Assembly: GCF_019048865.1 (NCBI RefSeq)
Contig: NZ_CP077604.1
Span: 4,836,001-4,900,000 of the forward strand
DNA length: 64,000 nucleotides
DNA from: Aquihabitans sp. G128
Lineage (GTDB): Bacteria > Actinomycetota > Acidimicrobiia > Acidimicrobiales > Iamiaceae
Direction: 5' to 3'
The notes under the pieces were generated by a model. That model did not search any database. It saw only the letters and a list, made by a program, of their open reading frames with translations, and was not told the DNA's origin. The position numbers and the translations under genes were made by a program. The number at the start of each line of letters is the position of its first letter. Position 1 is the first letter of the stretch. Below, one piece after another: positions 7,168 to 14,816 of this stretch.

Positions 7168-9300
7168 TCAGGGCAGCGGACGAGTGGCCCCGATCGCCGT
7201 CAGGATGAACGCCAGGGTGAACGCTTCGTCGCGCCAGGCGTCGTAGCGGCCGGTGGGGCCGCCGTGGCCGGCGCCGAGCTCGACCTTGAGCAGGACGGGG
7301 CGGTCGTCGTCGGCGGGGCCGGCGCCGTGGCCGAGGTCGCGGAGGCGGGCCACCCACTTGGCCGGCTCGTGGTAGCCGACCCGGGGGTCGTTGAGGCCGG
7401 TGGTGGCGAGGATCGCCGGGTAGGCGACGTCGGCCACCGCGTTCTCGTAGGGGCTGTAGCCGGCCAGCCAGCCGTAGGCCTCGGCGTCGTGGAGCGGGTC
7501 GCCCCACTCCTCCCACTCGATCACGGTGAGGGGCAGCGTGGGGTCGAGCATGGTGGTCAGCGGGTCGACGAACGGGACCTCGGCCACCACGGCTCGGAAG
7601 AGCTCCGGCGCCAGGTTGGCGATGGCCCCCATGAGGAGGCCGCCGGCGCTGCCGCCGCGGGCGGCGAGGCGGTCCGGGGCGGTGCGGCCGGTGGCCACCA
7701 GGTGGCGGGCGGCGGCCACGAAGTCGGTGAACGTGTTCGCCTTCTCGCCGAACTTGCCGTGCTCGTACCAGCCCCGTCCCAGCTCGCCACCGCCGCGCAC
7801 GTGGGCGATGGCGAACACCACGCCCCGGTCGAGCAGCGACAGGCGGGCCACCGAGAACCAGGGGTCCATGCTCGCCTCGTAGGCGCCGTAGCCGTAGAGC
7901 ACGCACGGGGCGGGCTCGCCGTCGACGAGTGCGTCCGGACGCCACACCAGGGAGATCGGCACCCGGGTGCCGTCCTCGGCCGTGGCCCACTCGCGCTCGG
8001 AGCGGTACCGCGCAGCGTCGAAGTCGCCCAGCACCGGCAGCTGCTTGCGCACCGTGCGCTCGCCGGTGGCCAGGTCCTCGTCGACCACCGACGGCGGCGT
8101 GGTCATCGACGAGTAGCTGAACCGGTAGGTGCCGGTGTCGAACGTGGCGTTGGCGCCGGGGCCGATGGTGCCGACGGCCTCGTCGGTCGGGAAGGGGCGG
8201 GCCTCGCCGGTGGCCGGGTCGAGCAGCCACAGGGCGGTGAGCCCGTCGGTGCGGCCGTGGACGATGGCGTGGCCGGCGAACGCCTCGACGCCGGCGATGC
8301 GGGTGCCGGGGCGGTGGGGGAGCAGCGCCTCCCACTCGGACCGGGGCGCCACGGTGATGCCGGTGAGCGGCGCCCGCCACAGCGCGAAGTCCTCGGCCCC
8401 GTCGTGGTTGGAGACCACGAGCAGGCCGCTGGGGTGGTGGGCCACCGAGTACTCGACGCCCTGCTCGCGCTCGGCGACGAGCTGCGGGGCGGACTCGGGC
8501 TCGGTGGCGTCGAGCAGCCAGCTCTCGCTGGTGATGGCCGAACCGGCGGAGATGACCGCGACCCGGCCCGAGCGCGACGGGGCGACGTGGAGGTGGAAGC
8601 GCTCGTCGTCCTCCCGGAACACCTCGTCGTCGAGGGACGGGTCGGTGCCCACCACGTGGCGGAGCACGCGGTGGGGTCGGGACGCCTCGTCCTGGACGGT
8701 GTACCAGCAGGTGGTCGAGTCGGCGGCCCAGGCGAACCCGTAGGCCACGTCGGGCACGGTCTCCGAGGCCTCGATGCCGGTGCGGAGGTCGCGGAAGCGC
8801 AGCTGGTGGCGCTCGTCGCCCTCGCGGTCGACGGCGTACGCCAGCCAGTCGCCGTCGGGGCTGACGTCGAGGACGCCGAGGCCCAGGTACTCGCCCTCGC
8901 CGGCCAGCTGGTTGGGGTCGAGCACGACCTGCTCGGTGCCCTCGCCCTCGACCGGCGCGGTGCCGGTGCCGTCGTCGGCCCGGCGGCAGTGGATGGCGTA
9001 CGAGCTGCCCTCCTCGGTGCGCTGGTGGTACCACCACGCCCCGTCGCGCACCGGCACGGACCGGTCGTCCTCCTGGGTGCGGCCCTTGATCTCCTGGAAC
9101 AGCTGCTCGCGCAGCTCGGCCTGGTCGGCGGTGACCGCCTCGGTCCAGGCGTTCTCGGCCTCGAGGTGCGGCACCGTCTCGGGGTCCTCGGCGTCGCGCA
9201 GCCAGGCGTAGGGATCGTCGACGGTGATCCCGTGGTGGGTCCGCGCCTCGGGGCGGCGGGCGGGGCGGGGCGGGAGGGACGTGGGATCGGCGTCGGGCAC
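7168..9300 (-). CDS. ptrB: S9A prolyl oligopeptidase, oligopeptidase B type
   Basis: A 710-residue cytosolic serine peptidase that cleaves short peptides, in this subgroup usually after Arg or Lys. An N-terminal beta-propeller (~60-420) is followed by the alpha/beta-hydrolase domain. The catalytic Ser is in GGSAGG near residue 552, the Asp in TTGLNDPRVGY near 638 and the His in GAGHGG near 678. The VIEWEEWGDP segment after the nucleophile is typical of oligopeptidase B rather than of true prolyl oligopeptidase. No signal peptide. The GTG start is preceded by TAGCCT at a 6-nt distance (leaderless). Divergent from the gamma-carbonic-anhydrase gene with only 61 bp between starts. Confidence 0.93.
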   Translation of the reverse strand: MPDADPTSLPPRPARRPEARTHHGITVDDPYAWLRDAEDPETVPHLEAENAWTEAVTADQAELREQLFQEIKGRTQEDDRSVPVRDGAWWYHQRTEEGSSYAIHCRRADDGTGTAPVEGEGTEQVVLDPNQLAGEGEYLGLGVLDVSPDGDWLAYAVDREGDERHQLRFRDLRTGIEASETVPDVAYGFAWAADSTTCWYTVQDEASRPHRVLRHVVGTDPSLDDEVFREDDERFHLHVAPSRSGRVAVISAGSAITSESWLLDATEPESAPQLVAEREQGVEYSVAHHPSGLLVVSNHDGAEDFALWRAPLTGITVAPRSEWEALLPHRPGTRIAGVEAFAGHAIVHGRTDGLTALWLLDPATGEARPFPTDEAVGTIGPGANATFDTGTYRFSYSSMTTPPSVVDEDLATGERTVRKQLPVLGDFDAARYRSEREWATAEDGTRVPISLVWRPDALVDGEPAPCVLYGYGAYEASMDPWFSVARLSLLDRGVVFAIAHVRGGGELGRGWYEHGKFGEKANTFTDFVAAARHLVATGRTAPDRLAARGGSAGGLLMGAIANLAPELFRAVVAEVPFVDPLTTMLDPTLPLTVIEWEEWGDPLHDAEAYGWLAGYSPYENAVADVAYPAILATTGLNDPRVGYHEPAKWVARLRDLGHGAGPADDDRPVLLKVELGAGHGGPTGRYDAWRDEAFTLAFILTAIGATRPLP

Positions 9301-9306
9301 CCGGCG

Positions 9307-9312
9307 AGGCTA
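9307..9312 (-). promoter_or_regulatory. -10 box, leaderless oligopeptidase mRNA
   Basis: TAGCCT on the minus strand, 6 nt before the GTG start at 9300, with no ribosome site. Confidence 0.45.
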
Positions 9313-9348
9313 CGGCCGTGCGGCGGCCACGCGGCCCCGTGGGGCCGG

Positions 9349-9354
9349 TACCGT
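9349..9354 (+). promoter_or_regulatory. -10 box, leaderless gamma-CA mRNA
   Basis: TACCGT, 7 nt before the ATG at 9362, with no ribosome site. It forms a compact divergent promoter pair with the box at 9307. Confidence 0.45.
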
Positions 9355-9361
9355 CGGCCCC

Positions 9362-9880
9362 ATGCCCGTCTACGCCCTCGGGGCCCAGGTGCCCACCATC
9401 GACCCCACCGCCTACATCTCGCCGGAGGCGGTGATCATCGGCTCGGTCACCATCGGCGCCGAGTCGAGCATCTGGCCCGGCGCGGTGCTCCGCGGCGACG
9501 ACGGCGAGATCCACATCGGCGCCCGCACGTCCATCCAGGACGGCGCCATCATCCACACCACCTTCTTCCAGCCCACCACCGTCGGCGACGAGTGCGTCGT
9601 GGGCCACCTCGCCCACCTCGAGGGGTGCATCGTGCACGACGGCGCCCTGGTGGGCTCCGGCTCGGTCGTGCTGCACAAGGCGGTGGTCGAGAGCGGCGCC
9701 CTCGTGGGCGCCGGCGCGGTGGTCTCGGGCGGCACGGTGGTGCCGTCGGGCGCCATGGCGCTGGGCATCCCGGCCAAGATCCGACCCGGCGCGGTGACGC
9801 CCGAGATGATCAGCCTCGGCATGCAGTCCTACGTCGACCGGGGCCACCGCTACCGCGCCGAGCTGCGCCGGCTCGACTGA
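9362..9880 (+). CDS. gamma-class carbonic anhydrase-like left-handed beta-helix protein
   Basis: A 172-residue hexapeptide-repeat trimeric beta-helix protein of the gamma-carbonic anhydrase/PaaY/CaiE family. SPEAVIIGSVTIGAESSIWPGAVLRGDDGEIHIG gives the first coils including the conserved Arg of VLRGD. The metal site would use His65 (IIHTT) and His82 (VVGH). The third ligand, normally a His five residues after His82, is Glu87 here (GHLAHLEGC), although His85 lies close by. So carbonic anhydrase activity should not be assumed; related actinobacterial proteins act on CoA-linked or unknown substrates. Start supported by the TACCGT box at 9349. Confidence 0.87.
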   Translation: MPVYALGAQVPTIDPTAYISPEAVIIGSVTIGAESSIWPGAVLRGDDGEIHIGARTSIQDGAIIHTTFFQPTTVGDECVVGHLAHLEGCIVHDGALVGSGSVVLHKAVVESGALVGAGAVVSGGTVVPSGAMALGIPAKIRPGAVTPEMISLGMQSYVDRGHRYRAELRRLD

Positions 9881-9925
9881 GCCGGAACGACCGAGCCGGA
9901 CGCCGCCCGGCGGAGCCGTCGCCGC

Positions 9926-12304
9926 CTACAGGAAGGCGGGCGTCTGGTCCTCGGCGGTGAAGTACTCGTCGGCCGCCTGGACCTCGGTCTCGTAGAGCGT
10001 GACCGCGGCGTGGGTCGAGCGGTCCCGGGCCCAGCGGCTCACCACCGGGTCGGCCGAGAGGAGCACCACCTGGGTGTGCTCGGCCAGCCGGACCAGCAGG
10101 TCGAGCTGCTCCAGCTGCTCGGCCACCGGCAGCGAGGTCAGGGCGTCGTCGAGGACGACGGGCACGGTCTCCTCGTGGTCGCCGATCCACGTGGTGCGGC
10201 CCAGCCGGGAGATCAGGCGCTGCTGGAGCGACGCAGGGCCCTGGGCCAGCTCGTCGAGCCGGGCCTCCAGCTCGTTCACCTTCGCCAGGCCGAGGTCGTA
10301 GCGGCGCTCGGCGCCGACCACGTCGGGCTGTCCGGCGGCGGCGACCAGCTCGGCGACCTCGCGGCGGCGGGCCTCCAGGAGGTTGGGGTCGATCGGGGCG
10401 CTGGTGGGCTCCGGGACGTCGTTCCAGTCGTGGCGGGCGGTGGCCTCGAGGTGGGCGACGAGGGCCTTCATCTCCTCCTCGATGTCCTCCCGCTCGCGGC
10501 GGCTGTCGGCCAGCCCCTGGCGCTGGCGGGCGGCGGCCACCGACTGGATGGCCCGGTCGAGGCGGCTCTCGAGGTCGCCGTCGGTGAGGCCGAGGTGGGT
10601 CAGCAGGTCGTCGAGGCGCTTGGCCGCCTCGGACTCGCGCTCGGACAGGAGGACCAGTCGCTTGGCCCGGCGGGCGACCTGGCCGGCCTGGATGCGGCGC
10701 TCGAGGATGGTCAGCAGCTGCTGCGGGTCGAGGTCGTCCCCGCCCGACTGGGCCATGCCGTAGGCCTCCAGCGTGGCCAGGAGGTCGTGGCGGACGTCGA
10801 CCTCGTGGCGGGTGGCGGCCTCGGCGGCGGCTTCGGCGGCCTCACGGCGGCGGGCGACGGCCTGCGGGTCGATGGCGTCGGCGTGGGCCCGCACGGCGTC
10901 GGCGCGGGCGTCGAGGTCGGCGGCGTCGAGGGCGCCGACGGTCTCGTCCCAGTCGACCTGGGCCCCGGCACGGGCGTTGGCCGCAGCCTCGAAGCGCTTG
11001 CGCTCGGCGACGTCGGTGACGGCGTCGAGCCGGCGCAGGTGGAGGCCCAGCCAGGACCCGGCGTCGGCGTGGCTGAGGGCCGTCTCCTCCACGGCGTTGG
11101 CGGCGGCGAGCTGGCGGCGGGGGACCGCCACCAGCCAGACGCCCATGGCCACCGAGGCGGCCAGCATGACGACGCCGAGGAGGATCGAGATCGAGGTGCC
11201 GGCCAGCAGGGAGCCCACGGCGAACGCCGCCGAGCCCAACATGCCGGGGCGGAAGCGCCGCTCCACCTCGCGCTGGCGGTGGACGACCTCGAGGTGGGCG
11301 GCCTCGATGTCGGCCTCCACCTGGGGGTCGAGCTCCTCGCGGCCGAGCGACGAGGCGAGGGCCTCGTAGGCCGCGGTGGCCTGGGCCAGCTCGCTGTGCA
11401 CGGCCCAGAGCCGGGCCTGGTCGATGGCGGCGAACGACGCCACCAGCTCGTCCTCGGGCTCCGGGACCGGAGCGAGCGACTGGGTGCGCTCGGCGTCGGC
11501 CTGTCGCCGGTCGTCGAGCGCGCCCTGCCAGGAGGCGAGCCGGTCGGTGATCCCCTCGGGGAGCTCCTCGGGGGTGGCCGCCACCCGGGAGAGGTCGGTC
11601 GCGGAGACCACCGGCAGCGGACCGAGGTCGCGCCGCAGCTCGGACGTGGCGGCGGCCAGGTCGGCCCACTGCTCGCCGGTGGTGCGCAGGGCGTCGACGG
11701 CCTCCAGGATCTGGCGGTCGGTCCGACCGTCGTGGTCGCGGTCGCGCATGGCGAGCTCGGTGCGGACCTCGTCGAGCCGGCGGCGCTTCTCGATCCACGC
11801 CCACCGGGCGGCGTCGGCGTCGGACTGGTCGATGCGGCGGTCGAGCTCGGCCAGCTCCGCCACCCAGTCGGCCACCATCCGGGCGCGCTGCATGAAGTCG
11901 GCGTGCTCGTCGTGGAGGCGGTCGGCCTCGGCCCGGGCGATGACCAGCTCGGCCTGGAGGTCGGCGGGGGAGACGTGGTCGCCGAGGCCGAGGTCCTCGG
12001 CGCTGACCGTCAGGAGGTCGGCGACGACGGCCGGGTCCTTGCCCAGCAGCTCGGCCGGTCCGGGCGCCGAGGTGCCCGTGGCGGCGTAGGTGGCACCGGT
12101 GCGGTCGGCGAAGACCCGCCGGTCGAGGTGGTCGGTGTAGACCACCGAGGCGTTGGACAGCCGTCCCGTGAGGGCGTCGACCACGGTGGCCACCAGGTCG
12201 GCCCGCTCGACCGGCCCCAGGCCGGCGAACACCGTGACCCCGGGCCCGAAGCGCACGCGCTCGTCGTCGCCGGGTCCGTACAGGACGAGTTGTTCCAGTC
12301 GCAC
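9926..12304 (-). CDS. membrane-associated SMC/Rad50-like protein with degenerate ATPase site
   Basis: A 792-residue protein of unknown function built like an SMC/SbcC-type ATPase. It starts with an RLEQLVLYGPG-type beta strand and FGPGVTVFAG, where a P-loop should follow, but the sequence is GLGPVERADL: no Lys-Ser/Thr, so Walker A is missing. Long Ala/Glu/Arg-rich coiled-coil regions flank a hydrophobic pair of helices (about residues 355-394), so the protein is probably anchored with its coils in the cytoplasm. Near residue 715 VPVVLDDALTSL resembles a Walker B with an Asp-Asp and is followed by a TQVVLLSADP strand like the H/D-loop region. It most resembles YhaN/AAA_27-type proteins. GTG start with a GGAGG site 7 nt upstream. 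Probably co-transcribed with the DUF2752 gene 113 bp upstream. Confidence 0.8.
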   Translation of the reverse strand: MRLEQLVLYGPGDDERVRFGPGVTVFAGLGPVERADLVATVVDALTGRLSNASVVYTDHLDRRVFADRTGATYAATGTSAPGPAELLGKDPAVVADLLTVSAEDLGLGDHVSPADLQAELVIARAEADRLHDEHADFMQRARMVADWVAELAELDRRIDQSDADAARWAWIEKRRRLDEVRTELAMRDRDHDGRTDRQILEAVDALRTTGEQWADLAAATSELRRDLGPLPVVSATDLSRVAATPEELPEGITDRLASWQGALDDRRQADAERTQSLAPVPEPEDELVASFAAIDQARLWAVHSELAQATAAYEALASSLGREELDPQVEADIEAAHLEVVHRQREVERRFRPGMLGSAAFAVGSLLAGTSISILLGVVMLAASVAMGVWLVAVPRRQLAAANAVEETALSHADAGSWLGLHLRRLDAVTDVAERKRFEAAANARAGAQVDWDETVGALDAADLDARADAVRAHADAIDPQAVARRREAAEAAAEAATRHEVDVRHDLLATLEAYGMAQSGGDDLDPQQLLTILERRIQAGQVARRAKRLVLLSERESEAAKRLDDLLTHLGLTDGDLESRLDRAIQSVAAARQRQGLADSRREREDIEEEMKALVAHLEATARHDWNDVPEPTSAPIDPNLLEARRREVAELVAAAGQPDVVGAERRYDLGLAKVNELEARLDELAQGPASLQQRLISRLGRTTWIGDHEETVPVVLDDALTSLPVAEQLEQLDLLVRLAEHTQVVLLSADPVVSRWARDRSTHAAVTLYETEVQAADEYFTAEDQTPAFL

Positions 12305-12417
12305 GTGTCAACCTCCAGGGCCCGCTTGACGCCCCTCCTCACCTCCTCTTCGGCCGCTTTTGCTCCGAGGTTGAGCAGGGATCTGGCGGTGTCACCCGGG
12401 CGGGTGCCCCCGAGCGC

Positions 12418-12855
12418 TCAGGCCCCGCTGCCCAGCCAGGCGAAGGCCGGGAGGTTCCGAGCCACCATGAAGACCACCGCCAGCACGGCGAAGGCCACGT
12501 TCGACGACGCCGGCAGCTGCCAGCGCGGCAGGACGGGCCGGCCGGTGGATCGGAGCAGCCAGATGGCCCACCCGACCACCAGGAAGGGGGCGGCGAGGGT
12601 GAACAGCACGTTGTGGTCCAGCGCGCCGACGACGTCGAGGTGGGCCAGCGAGTGCACGGCGCGCAGCGAACCGCAGAACGGGCAGTCGATGCCGGTGAGC
12701 GCCTTGAGCGGGCACAGCGGCACGTGGGTGGTGTTGGGATCGCCCACCGCCAGCACGACGGTCCCGGCCAGCGCGGCCACCCCGACGGTGATCGGGGCCC
12801 GGGCGTCGCGCCGGGCCACGAACCGGGGAGGCGGTGGCGCCAGGCTCGAGGTCAC
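12418..12855 (-). CDS. DUF2752 membrane protein
   Basis: A 145-residue integral membrane protein with about three hydrophobic helices and the DUF2752 hallmark LCPLKALTGIDCPFCGSLRA, that is CP-x(8)-CPxCGxxR, just after the first helix. The family's function is not established; the paired cysteines suggest a metal or redox site. GTG at 12855 was chosen because the stretch upstream, from a TTG at 12885, looks non-coding; no ribosome site supports either start. The SMC-like gene follows on the same strand. Confidence 0.8.
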   Translation of the reverse strand: MTSSLAPPPPRFVARRDARAPITVGVAALAGTVVLAVGDPNTTHVPLCPLKALTGIDCPFCGSLRAVHSLAHLDVVGALDHNVLFTLAAPFLVVGWAIWLLRSTGRPVLPRWQLPASSNVAFAVLAVVFMVARNLPAFAWLGSGA

Positions 12856-12974
12856 CGGGCGAGCGTAGCCCTGGCCCCGGCCCAAAGGACTGCGACCGGA
12901 CGGAGCCCACCCGTTATCCTGACCCGGCGGTCAAGTGGGGCACGGGGGCCCGGCGGCCGGGTCCGGAGGCCACC

Positions 12975-14816
12975 ATCGACACCCAGGACGAACCCACCGA
13001 GAGCACCGCCCGAGACGGCTGGGCGCTCATCGGCCGCCAGCTGCTCGCCCAGCGCTGGGGCCTGCTGGCCGGCGTCGTGGCCGGCCTGTGCTGGACCGCG
13101 GCCAAGGTCAGCGTGCCCAAGCTGGTGGAGCTGGCCATCGACCAGGGCATCGAGCCGGGCGACCGCCACCAGATCTCCCGCTACGCCTGGCTGATCGCCG
13201 GCGCCGCGGTGGTGTGCGCCTTCTTCACCGGCCTGCGCCGCTACTCGGCCTTCCGCGAGGCCCGCTTCGCCGAGGCCGTGCTGCGCGACCGCCTCTTCGC
13301 CCACCTGGCCCGCCTCCACTTCGCCTACCACGACGGCCAGCAGACCGGTCAGCTCATGAGCCGGGCCAACAACGACCTCCAGCAGATCCAGAACGCCGTG
13401 GTCCTGGTGCCGCTCACCATCGCCAACCTGGCCACCGTGCTGGCGGTGCTGGTGGTGCTGCTCACCATCGACCCGATCCTGACCGTGCTCGCCCTGGGCT
13501 CGCTGCCTGCGGTCAACTACCTGGCCAAGCGGTTCTCGCAGAAGCTGCACCCCACCATGGTCGGCGTGCAGCAGGAGTCGGCCGAGCTCTCCGCGGTGGT
13601 CGAGGAGACCGTCGCCGGGATCCGGGTGGTGAAGGGCTTCGCCGCCGAGGACACCCAGCGCCGCCGCCTCGGCAAGGAGGCCGACGACCTCTACGAGGTG
13701 TCCATGGACGGGGCGCGCATCCGCTCCACCTACTGGCCGGCGCTGGAGCTGCTGCCCAACATCGGGCTGATCATGGTGCTGGGCTACGGCGGCCACCAGG
13801 TGATCGAGGGCCACCTGGCGCTGGGCTCGCTGGTGGCGTTCAACGCCTACGTGGTCCTGCTGGTGTGGCCGCTGCGGATGCTGGGGTGGATCGTGGCCAT
13901 GTCGCAGCGGGCTGCGGCGTCGGCCCAGCGGGTGCACGAGGTCCTGGTCACCGACCCCGAGGTCGTGAGCCCGGCCCACCCGCAGCAGCTGCCCGCCACC
14001 GGCGGCGCGGTGTCGTTCGCCGGGGTCCGCTTCGGCTACTCGACCGGTGCCCCACCCGTGCTCGAGGGCTTCGACCTCGAGGTCCCCGCCGGCCAGACCA
14101 TCGCCCTGGTGGGCGCCACCGCCAGCGGCAAGTCCACCGTCGCCAAGCTGCTGCCCCGCTTCTACGACATCGACGCCGGGAGCATCCGGCTCGACGGCGT
14201 CGACGTGGGCGCCCTCTCGCTCCCCGACCTGCGCCGCGCCGTGGGCCTGGTCTTCGAGGAGACCTTCCTCTTCTCCGACACCATCGCCGCCAACATCGCC
14301 TTCGCCGATCCCGACGCACCGGCCGACGCCATCGTGCGGGCCGCCCGGCTGGCCGGGGCCCACCAGTTCATCAGCGAGCTGCCCCACGGCTACGACACCG
14401 AGATCGGCGAGCGGGGCTTCTCGCTCTCCGGCGGGCAGCGCCAGCGCATCGCCATCGCCCGGGCCATCCTCGCCGACCCCCGCGTGCTCATCCTCGACGA
14501 CGCCACCTCGGCGGTCGACCCCACCAAGGAGCACGAGATCCGCGACGCCCTCACCGAGGTCATGCGGGACCGCACCACCATCGTGATCGCCCACCGTCCG
14601 GCCACCATCGCCCTGGCCGAGCGGGTGGTGCTCGTCGGCGGCGGGCGCATCATCGCCGACGGCACCCACATCGGCCTGCTGGCATCGAGCGCCGAGTACC
14701 GCGAGGTGCTCGCGTCGGCGGCGGCCCGGGAGGAGCAGGCCCGCCACGCCACGCTCACCGGCGACGGTGGGGCGCCGACCCCCGCCGCGGCCGACCTCAC
14801 GGAGGCGGCCCCGTGA
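12975..14816 (+). CDS. ABC exporter half-transporter, degenerate-site subunit
   Basis: First subunit of a heterodimeric type-IV (ABCB-like) exporter, about 613 residues: six-helix membrane domain (~20-320) and nucleotide-binding domain (~355-590). The NBD has Walker A GATASGKST (~380), an intact signature LSGGQRQR (~485), and VLILDDATSAVD (~506), where the catalytic Glu after Walker B is Asp; H-loop IAHRPAT is present. It therefore contributes the non-hydrolysing half of the degenerate site. The start is odd: a good GGAGG site at 12965-12969 stands 5 nt before an in-frame ATC at 12975 and there is no in-frame ATG, GTG or TTG until inside the first helix; the upstream GTG at 12834 would add 47 residues of non-coding character. 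Its stop overlaps the start of the partner gene. Confidence 0.85.
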   Translation: MDTQDEPTESTARDGWALIGRQLLAQRWGLLAGVVAGLCWTAAKVSVPKLVELAIDQGIEPGDRHQISRYAWLIAGAAVVCAFFTGLRRYSAFREARFAEAVLRDRLFAHLARLHFAYHDGQQTGQLMSRANNDLQQIQNAVVLVPLTIANLATVLAVLVVLLTIDPILTVLALGSLPAVNYLAKRFSQKLHPTMVGVQQESAELSAVVEETVAGIRVVKGFAAEDTQRRRLGKEADDLYEVSMDGARIRSTYWPALELLPNIGLIMVLGYGGHQVIEGHLALGSLVAFNAYVVLLVWPLRMLGWIVAMSQRAAASAQRVHEVLVTDPEVVSPAHPQQLPATGGAVSFAGVRFGYSTGAPPVLEGFDLEVPAGQTIALVGATASGKSTVAKLLPRFYDIDAGSIRLDGVDVGALSLPDLRRAVGLVFEETFLFSDTIAANIAFADPDAPADAIVRAARLAGAHQFISELPHGYDTEIGERGFSLSGGQRQRIAIARAILADPRVLILDDATSAVDPTKEHEIRDALTEVMRDRTTIVIAHRPATIALAERVVLVGGGRIIADGTHIGLLASSAEYREVLASAAAREEQARHATLTGDGGAPTPAAADLTEAAP

